From: CAYRES01 sp964423425
Lineage (GTDB): Bacteria > Actinomycetota > Thermoleophilia > RBG-16-64-13
Length of the DNA: 57,636 nt
Reading direction: 5' to 3'
Assembly (NCBI GenBank): GCA_964423425.1
Contig: CAYRES010000015.1
Location: 1-57,636, forward strand
Part shown: positions 25,384 through 33,843 of the stretch, piece after piece
Layout: each line of letters begins with the position of its first letter
How positions within the stretch are numbered: the first letter of the stretch is position 1
Notes under the pieces: generated by a model
Told to the model about the DNA's origin: nothing
Seen by the model: the letters and a program-made list of their open reading frames with translations, nothing else
Database searches by the model: none
Made by a program: the position numbers and the translations under genes

Positions 25384-26461
25384 CTCCGTTTCCACTCAGG
25401 CCGGTACGTTTCGGCTCGAAGATGCCCGGCTCACCGTGGCCGAAGGAGAGAGCCACGTCCTTCTCGGACCGTCCGGCTCCGGGAAGACCACCCTTCTCGA
25501 GGCCATCATCGGACTCCGGCCCCTTACGGGAGGCCGCGTGCTCCTCGAAGGGCACGATCTCGCGAAGGTGGCCGTGGAGCGTCGCAGGATGGGATATCTT
25601 CCCCAACGTCTCGGGCTCTTTCCCCACCTCACGGCACAACAGAACATCCAGTACGGCCCCCGCGCCCTGCACCTCGACCCCGCAGAATACCAGCCGGTCA
25701 TCGATGGTCTGGTAGAAGCCACGGGCATCACGCACCTTCTTGACCGAACCCCCGACACGCTCTCGGGGGGAGAACAACAACGGGTCGCCTTGGCGCGCGC
25801 ACTCGCCGCCCGTACGCCCATCCTCCTGCTCGACGAACCCTTCGCCGCACTCAACGAGTCTCTGCGCCAGGAGATGTGGAAGCTTCTGAAGACCCTCCAG
25901 GCACGCCATGGTTTCGCCGTGCTGATGATCACCCACGACCTCACTGAAGCCTTCTACATGGGCGATCGCATCAGCGTGTTGATCGACGGACGCATCCACC
26001 AGACCGGCACCAAAGACGAGGTGTGGCGACATCCCGGCACCCTGGCGGTCGCCGACTACCTGGGCATCCACAACATCTTTGCGGGCACCGTCTCCCGGGT
26101 GGACGCCGCCGCCGTCCTCGTCGACTGCCCCTCACTGGGAGGATCGCTCCTCGTGCCCCTCGTTTCCGAAGGTACCCTCCCGACAGCCGGGGAGAGCGTG
26201 CACGTGGGCATACGCGCGGAATACGTGGTCTTCCGCGATGTCGAGTATCCCCCCCGAGACGATGAGTTCGTTCTTCGCGGCAAGGTCACGACGGTGCTCG
26301 TTACCGGCAGAGTCGCCACCCTGCAGTTCCAACCCTTCGGCAGCGACCTCACCTTGGAACTCAGCGTGGGAAGACGACTGCTGCGCCGTATAGGCCTCGA
26401 CATCGACCAGACGGCGACCGTGGCACTGCCGCACCGGGACCTGCTGCTCCTTCAGTCCTAA
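25370..26461 (+). CDS. modC: Molybdate/tungstate ABC ATP-binding protein
   Basis: The 363-aa ATPase starts at GTG 25370 inside modB. It has Walker A LGPSGSGKTTLLEAI, signature LSGGEQQRVALARAL, Walker B ILLLDEPFAALNES and H-loop ITHDL. Residues ~230-360 form the C-terminal regulatory domain with TOBE-like strands (SVHVGIRAEYVVF), which in ModC can bind oxyanion and shut off ATPase activity. Overlap with modB shows tight coupling. A convergent protease gene begins to end 42 bases downstream. Confidence 0.88.
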   Translation: MLELDSVSTQAGTFRLEDARLTVAEGESHVLLGPSGSGKTTLLEAIIGLRPLTGGRVLLEGHDLAKVAVERRRMGYLPQRLGLFPHLTAQQNIQYGPRALHLDPAEYQPVIDGLVEATGITHLLDRTPDTLSGGEQQRVALARALAARTPILLLDEPFAALNESLRQEMWKLLKTLQARHGFAVLMITHDLTEAFYMGDRISVLIDGRIHQTGTKDEVWRHPGTLAVADYLGIHNIFAGTVSRVDAAAVLVDCPSLGGSLLVPLVSEGTLPTAGESVHVGIRAEYVVFRDVEYPPRDDEFVLRGKVTTVLVTGRVATLQFQPFGSDLTLELSVGRRLLRRIGLDIDQTATVALPHRDLLLLQS

Positions 26462-26503
26462 GCTGCGGGCAACTGTCTCAGACGGCGGGACGCTCCTTCA
26501 GGG

Positions 26504-27484
26504 TCAGCCCCGCGCCTGGGAGTCCATTCCTCTCTCGATGAGCAAACCGGCCGTGCTCACCACGACGTCCGCGGGTATGGCGAAACCCACATCCTGTGCC
26601 CCCGTCTGGTCCGGTGGCAGATAGGCCACGTTGATGCCGATCACCCGCCCCCTCTCGTCGGCCAGTGCCCCGCCGGAGTTTCCAGGGCTGATCGCCGCAT
26701 CGGTCTGGATGAGATCGACGAGAGCCTGGCTTCCCCCGACACTCACCGGTATCTCCCGGTTGAGACCGCTCACCACTCCCAGTGTCACCGAGTTCTGAAA
26801 GCCGAGAGGGCTTCCTATGGCTATCGCCCACTGACCGATGTGCACAAATGACATGTCCGGCACAAACTCGGCAGCGGGCAGGCCCTTCCGATCGACCTTC
26901 ACCACTGCCACGTCCGTCGATTCGTCCCTCCCCACAACCGAGGCCTCCAGCTCTTCTCCCGTGGCGAGTGTCACTACTATGTCCTGCCCGAGGGTGCCGT
27001 CGCTGCCGGTCACCACGTGTTCATTGGTGACGATGTAGCCATCTTCGCGAAAGATGACTCCCGACCCCTCACCACTGTACAAGCGCCGCCCGCCGAGAGG
27101 AGTGGAGACGGTGCCACTTACCTTGAGATTCACCACGCTGGGACCGAGGCGCTCGGCAGCCGCCACTGCCGGGCTCCCGAGCTCAGCGTCCGCCGACGAG
27201 GAGAGCCCAGCCTCCGCCACCGCTGTCGGCTGCCCACCCGCTACCTCGGCCGGCTGTACCTGGGACACCGTCGCGCCGGGCAGACCTCCGCAGCCGGCAA
27301 TGACCGCACCTTGAACGACGATCACAAGAAGCGCTCCACCGACGACGGCAGCCCAAAGCCGCCGCCGAAGCTCTCTCAGTCTCAGGGCCCGCCGCTCCTG
27401 GCTGCGCCTGCCTCCAGTGAGCTCCACTTCACCGAGTTCTTTCCGTGTTTCCGGTCTCTCGCCGATTGTCCTTCCTCTCCTCAT
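26504..27484 (-). CDS. HtrA/DegP-like trypsin-fold serine protease, no PDZ domain
   Basis: The 326-aa protein has a basic cytoplasmic N-terminus, one hydrophobic segment (residues ~44-62) that may anchor it, or a lipobox-like IAGC, then a trypsin-like domain. The catalytic triad is visible: His in IVTNEHVV, Asp in STDVAVVKV and Ser in ISPGNSGGAL. The chain ends soon after QDVGFAIPADVV, so the PDZ domain usual in HtrA/DegP is absent. Likely an extracytoplasmic quality-control or signalling protease. GGGGAGG lies 7 nt before the ATG. Confidence 0.88.
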   Translation of the reverse strand: MRRGRTIGERPETRKELGEVELTGGRRSQERRALRLRELRRRLWAAVVGGALLVIVVQGAVIAGCGGLPGATVSQVQPAEVAGGQPTAVAEAGLSSSADAELGSPAVAAAERLGPSVVNLKVSGTVSTPLGGRRLYSGEGSGVIFREDGYIVTNEHVVTGSDGTLGQDIVVTLATGEELEASVVGRDESTDVAVVKVDRKGLPAAEFVPDMSFVHIGQWAIAIGSPLGFQNSVTLGVVSGLNREIPVSVGGSQALVDLIQTDAAISPGNSGGALADERGRVIGINVAYLPPDQTGAQDVGFAIPADVVVSTAGLLIERGMDSQARG

Positions 27485-27667
27485 CGCCCGGCCTCCCCGA
27501 GACTCTCCCCATACTTCGCAATGCGGCAGTATGCAGACTGATGTGCGCGCACACAGTCACAGGGTACAGGTCCTCAATGAGCAACCTGCGAGAGAACTAT
27601 GATGAGAGTGTGAGAAGTTTTAGGCGTGGCCTGACACTCTACCCGCCGACCCAGCCCCGCATGTCCC

Positions 27668-27865
27668 TCAGTGTTTCTTGGCGCGGCCGGCGGCAGCCAG
27701 CGGAGCCACTGCCAACCACAGCGTGATGGTGATGAGCATGGAGGTCACGTATCCGATGTCCGGAAGCCCGAGCCTCGCCGACACCGGCCCCCACAAGAGC
27801 ATGACCAGCAGGGAGCTCACAAAGAAGCCGGGTATTGCCGCCAGGATGCTGAAGTAGCCCATCAC
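27668..27865 (-). CDS. Small membrane protein with two transmembrane helices
   Basis: The 65-aa protein is almost wholly hydrophobic, with helices at residues ~5-27 and ~40-58 and a basic C-terminus (AAAGRAKKH). The first helix pair is joined by a short loop, GPVSARLGLPDIGYV. AAGAGG lies 6 nt before the first of two tandem ATGs. No family was recognised. It stands alone between the protease and GlnRS genes. Confidence 0.6.
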   Translation of the reverse strand: MMGYFSILAAIPGFFVSSLLVMLLWGPVSARLGLPDIGYVTSMLITITLWLAVAPLAAAGRAKKH

Positions 27866-28143
27866 ATGCCTCTTCTTCTGCTCGATTTGCCCGATATGAG
27901 TTCAGTTCAGAACACGACGGTGTTGCAGCGCGACGGGTTCACTCCACAGTGGGTCGCTCCCCGAGGCTTCGCTGCCCGATGCTATGGTGACCCTCGTCGA
28001 GAGGTCTCAAACCTGTGCGCCGGCCCACCTGCCTTACCGGCCCACCCTTGACGGAGCCCACAGGGTGTGAGACAAGAGGCTTCGACCTCGAAAGGGACCT
28101 TGGTGTGAGGAGCAACGATGATGGGCGAAACGGCAGGCACGGC

Positions 28144-29982
28144 ATGACAAGCGACGAACCGGGCCACGGCCAATCGGCAGGCGAGCCGCAAGACTTCATC
28201 CGGGAGATCATCCAGCAAGACCTGGCCACCGGCCACTGCCGCGAGGTGGTCACGCGCTTCCCACCTGAGCCCAACGGCTACCTACATATCGGCCACGCCA
28301 AGTCCATCTGCCTCAATTTCGGTATCGCTCGCCAGTTTGGTGGACAGTGCAACCTGCGCATGGACGATACCAACCCCACCAAGGAAGATGTGGAGTACGT
28401 CGACTCCATCACGGCCGATGTGAGGTGGCTCATCGCCGGATGGGCCGACCACTGTCTGGGGCTGAAGCCGGCCGGAGGACTGGCGGAGAAGCGCGAGGTG
28501 AACGGACGTGATGACTTCTACATCGCACCGGTCATGCCCGCGGAAGGCTCTGGCGGGGCGCTCGAGCCGTTCTATGCCTCGGACTACTTCGAACCGCTGT
28601 ACGAGTATGCCCTGGAGTTGATCCGCAAAGGCAGGGCCTTCGTATGCGACCACACCCCCGCAGAAGTCGACGAGATGCGCGGAGCCCCCGACCGGCCCGG
28701 CCGGGAGAGCCTGTACCGCAACCGCCCCGTGGCCGAGAATCTCGCACTGTTCGAGCGAATGCGCGCCGGCGAGTTTCCGGACGGCGCCCGCACGCTACGG
28801 GCAAAGATCGACATGACCGCGCCCAACGTGTGGCTGCGCGACCCCGTGCTCTATCGCATCCGCCACGCCTCCCACCACCACACGGGTGACGCGTGGTGCA
28901 TCTACCCCATGTACGATTTCGCTCACGGCCTGAGCGACTACATCGAGGGCATCACTCACAGCCTCTGCACGCTCGAGTTCGAAGTCCACCGGCCCCTCTA
29001 CGAGTGGATCCTCGAGGCCTTGGACCTGCCCCGCGTGCATCCCCGCCAGCGCGAGTTCGCACGTCTCAACATGACCTATACCATCATGAGCAAGCGCCGT
29101 CTCCTCCGTCTCGTCGAGGAAGGCCACGTGCGCGGTTGGGACGACCCCCGCATGCCCACCATCTCGGGTATGCGCCGCCGCGGCTACCCGGCTCAGGCCA
29201 TCCGCGCGTTCTGCGACCGTATCGGTATCGCCAAGCGCGAGAACTTGGTCGAACTCGGGCTCTTGGAGCACTTCGTGCGCGACAACCTCAATCGCACCAG
29301 TCCCCGGGCCATGGCCGTCCTCCGGCCGCTGCGGGTGGTCATCGAGAACTATCCGGAAGGCCACGTCGAGGAGATGCAGGCAGTCAACAACCCTGAGGAC
29401 CCGTCCATGGGCACCCGCCGGGTACCGTTCTCCCGTGTCCTCTACATCGAAGAGGACGACTTCCGCGAGGTACCTCCACCCAAGTACCGCCGGCTGAGCC
29501 CCGGCGTGGAGGTACGACTGCGCTACGCATACCTCATCACCTGCACGGGCGTGGAGCGGGATCCGGAAAGCGGAGAGATAGTCGAGGTGCGAGCCTGCTA
29601 CGACCCGGCCACCCGCGGCGGCGACGCCCCCGACGGACGCAAAGTCAAGTCGACCATCCACTGGGTGTCGGCAGACCACGCCTTCGACGCTGAGGTCAGG
29701 CTCTACGACACGCTCTTCTCCGTGGAGAAACCGGAGGCCGAGGCGGAAACGCAGGACTTCACCGCCCACCTGAACCCCGCCTCCCTCGAGGTTCTCACAC
29801 AGTGCAAACTGGAACCCTCGCTGGCGCAGGCGGCTCCCGGCACCAGATACCAGTTCGAACGGCTGGGCTACTTCTGCGCCGACCAAGAGGACTCACGGCC
29901 GGGAGCCCCGGTGTTCAACCGCACCACCACGCTGAAAGACGCCTGGGCGCGAATCGAGAAGAAGCAGGGTAAGAGGCAGTGA
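28144..29982 (+). CDS. glnS: Glutaminyl-tRNA synthetase
   Basis: The 612-aa enzyme charges tRNA-Gln with glutamine. Class I signatures are clear: PEPNGYLHIGHAKSI (HIGH) near residue 40, the GlnRS-type RMDDTNPTKEDVEYVDSI, and TIMSKRRLLRLVEEG (KMSKS equivalent). The all-beta anticodon-binding domains fill the last ~220 residues (VPFSRVLYIEEDDFREV). ATG 28144 was taken by family length; GTG 28105 with AAAGGGA upstream is an alternative. Its cognate tRNA lies 105 bases downstream. Many actinobacteria instead use GatCAB, so this gene may have been gained by transfer. Confidence 0.95.
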   Translation: MTSDEPGHGQSAGEPQDFIREIIQQDLATGHCREVVTRFPPEPNGYLHIGHAKSICLNFGIARQFGGQCNLRMDDTNPTKEDVEYVDSITADVRWLIAGWADHCLGLKPAGGLAEKREVNGRDDFYIAPVMPAEGSGGALEPFYASDYFEPLYEYALELIRKGRAFVCDHTPAEVDEMRGAPDRPGRESLYRNRPVAENLALFERMRAGEFPDGARTLRAKIDMTAPNVWLRDPVLYRIRHASHHHTGDAWCIYPMYDFAHGLSDYIEGITHSLCTLEFEVHRPLYEWILEALDLPRVHPRQREFARLNMTYTIMSKRRLLRLVEEGHVRGWDDPRMPTISGMRRRGYPAQAIRAFCDRIGIAKRENLVELGLLEHFVRDNLNRTSPRAMAVLRPLRVVIENYPEGHVEEMQAVNNPEDPSMGTRRVPFSRVLYIEEDDFREVPPPKYRRLSPGVEVRLRYAYLITCTGVERDPESGEIVEVRACYDPATRGGDAPDGRKVKSTIHWVSADHAFDAEVRLYDTLFSVEKPEAEAETQDFTAHLNPASLEVLTQCKLEPSLAQAAPGTRYQFERLGYFCADQEDSRPGAPVFNRTTTLKDAWARIEKKQGKRQ

Positions 29983-30087
29983 TCCCCCGTCCGGCAGGCT
30001 ACGCTCGCAATTGCTGTCATCGCAGCAGGGCGTCAAGGCGGCTGGGGTGGTAGACTTGACGGCGCCGATGCGCACGCATCGTTTCTC

Positions 30088-30161
30088 TGCCCGGTGGTGT
30101 AACGGCAGCACGACTGACTCTGGATCAGTTAGTCGAGGTTCGAATCCTCGCCGGGCAGCCA
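30088..30161 (+). tRNA. tRNA-Gln(CUG)
   Basis: A complete cloverleaf including an encoded CCA: acceptor TGCCCGG/CCGGGCA, anticodon stem CTGAC/..CAG with loop TCTGGAT (anticodon CTG), T-arm CGAGG-TTCGAAT-CCTCG, discriminator G. The U1-A72 pair is typical of tRNA-Gln. It follows glnS directly, so the enzyme and its substrate tRNA are neighbours. Confidence 0.96.
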
Positions 30162-30186
30162 ACTCCTTCACGCGCTATCACTTCCG

Positions 30187-31032
30187 ATGACGCCCAGTCC
30201 GTCGGCGCCTGCTCCACCCATGGCGGCTCCCCGCACTGGAATAGAGGCCTCCTCGGGCTTCTCGAGAAACGGGCTGCCCTACAATCGATTCGGAAGCGGA
30301 CCCCGCACCGTCGTCGTCTTTCAGGGGCTCGTGTTCGAGAACCGGCCGATGAGCGGACTGGATGCGCGCTTCACCTTCAGCATGTACTCCTCTCTCGCCG
30401 ACGCTTACACCGTGTACGTGGTGACTCGCCGTCGAGGTCTTCGCAGGGGATGCTCCATCCGAGACATGAGCGACGATTACGCCGATATGGTTCGCGAGGA
30501 GCTTCACCAACCAGTCGACATCATCGGCCTTTCGACAGGTGGTTCCATCTGCCAGCAGTTCGCCGCCGATCATCCTGATCTCGTAAGACGACTGGTGATT
30601 CACTCCGCCGCATACACACTGGGCCCGCGCGGCAAGAGTATCCAGCTCCGCGCTCGGGATTCCGCGCTCGCAGGGAATTGGCGCCACGTAGGTGCTCTCA
30701 TGATGGAGTGGGCCGCCAAACCCTCGTGGTACCGAGGGATAATCCTTCGTGTGGCTTCGCCCTTCGTGGCCCTCGGCGCACCTGACGACCCCTCGGACTT
30801 CGTCAGAACCATTGAGGCCGAGGACGCCTTCGACTTCCACGACCGCCTCGGGGAGATCACCGCGCCTACGCTCGTCGTGGCAGGAGCCGAAGACCCGGGC
30901 TATTCGCCCGAACTCTTTGCCCGGACCGCACACGCAATTCCCAACGGGCGCCTCGTGCTCTATCCCGGTATGGGCCACCCGGCTCGAGGGCCCCGGTTCG
31001 CCCGCGACCTGCTCGCATTCCTGGACGAATAA
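30187..31032 (+). CDS. Alpha/beta-hydrolase-fold protein
   Basis: The 281-aa protein has the alpha/beta-hydrolase plan: VVVFQGLVFENRP early, nucleophile elbow GLSTGGS (residues ~116-122), Asp in VVAGAEDPGYSPELF and His in LYPGMGHPAR as the remaining triad. The N-terminal 25 residues are Pro/Ala rich and probably not part of the fold. The real start may be the ATG at 30220. No ribosome site is visible 25 bases after the tRNA, so the start is uncertain. Substrate unknown. Confidence 0.83.
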   Translation: MTPSPSAPAPPMAAPRTGIEASSGFSRNGLPYNRFGSGPRTVVVFQGLVFENRPMSGLDARFTFSMYSSLADAYTVYVVTRRRGLRRGCSIRDMSDDYADMVREELHQPVDIIGLSTGGSICQQFAADHPDLVRRLVIHSAAYTLGPRGKSIQLRARDSALAGNWRHVGALMMEWAAKPSWYRGIILRVASPFVALGAPDDPSDFVRTIEAEDAFDFHDRLGEITAPTLVVAGAEDPGYSPELFARTAHAIPNGRLVLYPGMGHPARGPRFARDLLAFLDE

Positions 31033-31218
31033 CGACATCTCCTGCGGCGCGTCAGAATAAGACGCCGCCGACAACACGACCTGCTCACGCTCCGTCGGCA
31101 CCCGTACCCGTTGCACGCTGCGCCGGCACTCGCGCTCCTCACCCGGCTGGACTCCCGGCGCAAAGCTCTGCATAATCGATGCGACTGTCGGGAAACTGCC
31201 ACAAGGAGCGAAGAGCAG

Positions 31219-32904
31219 ATGCCCATCACCGACCTACTCACGCGGAACGCCCGGCTCTACCCCAACGAGGTCTGCCTCTCAGAAGTGAATCCGGAACTCC
31301 GTGGCGGTCCCGAGGCCTTGTGGTGCGAATACGATCTGCTTGCACCCGATACCGGCAGCTATGCCCGCCGGGAGATCACTTGGCGGCAGTTCGACGAAGC
31401 CGCCAACCGCATCGCCCACCTCCTTCTCAGCCGTGGCATAGGCAGAGGCAACAAGGTGGCGATCCTCCTCACCAACTGCCTCGAGTGGCTGCCCATCTAC
31501 TTTGCCGTGCTCAAGACGGGCGCGCTCGCCGTACCCATGAACTACCGCTATACAGCCGACGAGATCGAGTATTGCCTGAACCTCGCGCAGGCGGAAACCC
31601 TCATCTTCGGACCGGAGTTCGTCGAACGCATCGCAGCGATCAGCGAGCGCATCACCGAACTGGCGACCCGGTTCTTCCTGGGAGCCGACCATCCTCCTTT
31701 CGCCGAGAACCTCTCACTGGCGGCCGAATTCCCTCCCGAGACTCCAGCGATCGCCCTCTCCGACCACGACGAAGCCGCCGTCTACTTCTCCTCAGGCACC
31801 ACCGGTTTCCCCAAGGCCATCCTGCACGATCACCACGCCCTCATGGCGTCCTGTGAGACCGAACAGCATCACCACGGGCAGACACGGGTCGACAACTTCC
31901 TGTGCATCCCACCCCTCTACCACACGGGAGCCAAGATGCACTGGTTCGGCAGCCTGCTGGCCGGAAGCAAAGCCGTTCTCCTGAGGGGCGTGACACCAGA
32001 GTGGATCCTCAAGACGGCGTCGGAGGAGGGCTGCACCATAGTCTGGCTGCTCGTGCCCTGGGCCCAGGACATCCTCGACGCCCTCGACCGCGGGGATCTC
32101 TCCCTCGCCGACTACGACCTCTCCCGCTGGCGGCTCATGCACATTGGGGCCCAACCGGTACCGCCGAGTCTCGTCGAACGCTGGCTTGAGCGTTTTCCCC
32201 ACCACCAGTACGACACCAACTACGGCCTCTCCGAGTCGACCGGCCCGGGATGCGTGCACCTGGGAGTCGAGAACACCCACAAGGTGGGCGCCATCGGTAA
32301 GGCGGGTCACCTGTGGGAGACCGCCATCGTGGATGAGAACGGAGATCTCGTCCGCCCTGGTGAGGTGGGGGAGTTGGCTGTCAAAGGGCCGGGCGTGATG
32401 AAGGGCTACTTCCGCGACCCGGAGGCCACGGCCGCCGTGCTCCGCGACGGCTGGCTGCTCACCGGTGACATGGCCCGCACCGACGAAGACGGCTTCATCT
32501 ATCTGGTGGATCGCAAGAAGGATGTCATCATCACCGGCGGTGAGAACATCTACCCCGTGGAGATAGAGGACTTCTTCCGCCGCCACGAGGCCGTCAAGGA
32601 TATCGCCGTGATCGGTCTGCCGGACCAACGCTTGGGCGAGACCGTGGCCGCCGTCATCGAGCTCAAACCAGGAGTGGTGGCCACCGCCGAGCAGATGAGC
32701 GAGTTTGCGGCCGCCCTACCCCGCTACAAGCGTCCGCGCACCGTCATCTTCGACACCGTTCCGCGTAACCCCACCGGAAAGATCGAGAAGCTCACGTTGC
32801 GCGAGAGATACTGCGGGGGCAGCCTGGTGGAAGCCCAGCTCAAGCGGCCGACTGAAGAATCTTCCGGGAGCAGCCCCTCCGGTAGCCCGGGACCACAGCG
32901 CTGA
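31219..32904 (+). CDS. AMP-forming acyl-CoA synthetase (fatty-acid-CoA ligase-like)
   Basis: The 561-aa enzyme belongs to the ANL superfamily. Visible motifs are AVYFSSGTTGFPKAIL (P-loop, A3), YDTNYGLSESTGPG (A5), GWLLTGDMARTDEDGFIYLVDR (A7/A8, shown in part) and PRNPTGKIEK (A10, catalytic Lys). Such proteins activate carboxylic acids with ATP and CoA. The long CVxxxENTHKVGA insert and the PPLYHTGAK region fit a medium/long-chain or aromatic acid ligase. ATG 31219 follows AAGGAG by 11 nt. The 25-residue Ser/Pro-rich tail after LKRPTEE is likely disordered. The gene is monocistronic and ends at a strong hairpin. Confidence 0.9.
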   Translation: MPITDLLTRNARLYPNEVCLSEVNPELRGGPEALWCEYDLLAPDTGSYARREITWRQFDEAANRIAHLLLSRGIGRGNKVAILLTNCLEWLPIYFAVLKTGALAVPMNYRYTADEIEYCLNLAQAETLIFGPEFVERIAAISERITELATRFFLGADHPPFAENLSLAAEFPPETPAIALSDHDEAAVYFSSGTTGFPKAILHDHHALMASCETEQHHHGQTRVDNFLCIPPLYHTGAKMHWFGSLLAGSKAVLLRGVTPEWILKTASEEGCTIVWLLVPWAQDILDALDRGDLSLADYDLSRWRLMHIGAQPVPPSLVERWLERFPHHQYDTNYGLSESTGPGCVHLGVENTHKVGAIGKAGHLWETAIVDENGDLVRPGEVGELAVKGPGVMKGYFRDPEATAAVLRDGWLLTGDMARTDEDGFIYLVDRKKDVIITGGENIYPVEIEDFFRRHEAVKDIAVIGLPDQRLGETVAAVIELKPGVVATAEQMSEFAAALPRYKRPRTVIFDTVPRNPTGKIEKLTLRERYCGGSLVEAQLKRPTEESSGSSPSGSPGPQR

Positions 32905-32934
32905 GAACCCGGCACGTGGGACCCGCGGCCGCGG

Positions 32935-32968
32935 GTGCGACTTTCTGCCCGCCGGCAGAAAGTCGCAC
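32935..32968. terminator. Perfect 15-bp hairpin between convergent genes
   Basis: GTGCGACTTTCTGCC and its complement close a CGCC tetraloop. Beside it (32921-32936) is the palindrome ACCCGCGGCCGCGGGT. It lies between the synthetase gene and the convergent DUF1801 gene, whose stop overlaps the right arm, and probably terminates both. Confidence 0.7.
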
Positions 32969-33345
32969 TACCCGCCCTTCCGGCGCGGCCCCAACTCCTC
33001 CCCCACCCGGAACTCGACCATCCGCCGGATCAGGTCGACCGGAAGAGGCTGGCCCAAGGGGAACTGCACCGACCCTTTCGCGCGCCTGTACGGACGCAAC
33101 TCTTCACTGAACGCCTCGATCGCGCTCGGCGCGGGGTAGAAACCCACGTGTCTGCTGTAGCCGGCGAAGTGCACGAGATGGCGACCGTTCAGGTCGAACG
33201 TGGGAATCGCGTAACTGATTCTCTCAACGGCTGCCGGAGCAGCTTCTCTTATGACTGCCCGGACTTCCCCCAACACCCTCTGCGTCTCCAAAGGGAAGCC
33301 GGCTATGTACTCGTCGATGGAGCCGATTCCGCTGTGACCCTCCAC
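32968..33345 (-). CDS. DUF1801 (YdhG-like) protein
   Basis: The 125-aa protein shows the DUF1801 fold: SIDEYIAGFPLETQRVLGEV, RISYAIPTFDLNGRHLVHFA, and FYPAPSAIEAFSEELRPYRR. A family with no settled function, often linked to small-molecule or DNA-related stress. Start at GTG 33345 was chosen since GGAGG lies 7 nt upstream; the frame extends 42 bases further with weak features. It overlaps the 3' end of the small membrane protein gene by 43 bases, so the two are coupled. It is a relative of the broken gene at 15952. Confidence 0.82.
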   Translation of the reverse strand: MEGHSGIGSIDEYIAGFPLETQRVLGEVRAVIREAAPAAVERISYAIPTFDLNGRHLVHFAGYSRHVGFYPAPSAIEAFSEELRPYRRAKGSVQFPLGQPLPVDLIRRMVEFRVGEELGPRRKGG

Positions 33346-33569
33346 TCCTTCACCTCCATGAACCAGAGCATGGGCAGGAACGCACACCAGATGATGATGT
33401 CTGCCACCTTGGGCGAGGGCGCAGGACTACCCACCACCGCTCCCAGTGCCAAGAAGAGGACCATGCCATAGAGAGCAACAGCGGCGAACAAGACCCAGCA
33501 GCCGAACACCGGCAATCGGTCAACGGCCCGAATATCGAAATCCCATCGCGCACCGGCCTGGATCACCAC
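33303..33569 (-). CDS. Small two-helix membrane protein
   Basis: The 88-aa protein has two hydrophobic segments, residues ~20-45 (VFGCWVLFAAVALYGMVLFL) and ~58-70 (ADIIIWCAFLPMLWFM). Starts are GTG codons at 33569/33566 with GAGGG 4-5 nt upstream. It overlaps the DUF1801 gene at its 3' end. No family is recognised and it may be a spurious reading frame, but the membrane character and the ribosome site favour a gene. Confidence 0.5.
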   Translation of the reverse strand: MVIQAGARWDFDIRAVDRLPVFGCWVLFAAVALYGMVLFLALGAVVGSPAPSPKVADIIIWCAFLPMLWFMEVKEWRVTAESAPSTST

Positions 33570-33820
33570 CTGCCCTCACTCTCCCACTTTCACGGAGCCG
33601 GAGAATCGAATCCACTATAGATACGATTTCACGCTATTCACATTGTTCCACGCCGGCATGACCACCACCAAACCTGGCCGGGAAAGCGCCTTGGATTCAC
33701 ATCACTACATCCTGGGTACACCGGAGGACTATCGGAGACGGCAGCGACACGACGGAGGCCGCCGACCCGAAGCCCGGGGATCGGCTGAATGTCTGCCGGT
33801 CGCCGGGGAAGTTGAGCGCA

Positions 33821-33832
33821 GTACAATTGTAC
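33821..33832. promoter_or_regulatory. 12-bp palindrome near the sensor kinase start
   Basis: GTACAATTGTAC is perfectly self-complementary and lies just before the candidate kinase starts (GTG 33835, ATG 33844). Its position could make it an operator overlapping a leaderless start. No regulator can be named. Confidence 0.35.
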
Positions 33833-33843
33833 GTGTGACTCAC

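Noticed and set aside
28795..29886. 363-codon frame antisense to glnS
   Set aside because: A shadow of the high-GC glnS coding sequence with no ribosome site or family motif.
30060..30080. CGATGCGCACGCATCG palindrome before tRNA-Gln
   Set aside because: Short and GC-rich with a CpG-like loop; too common in such DNA to call an operator.
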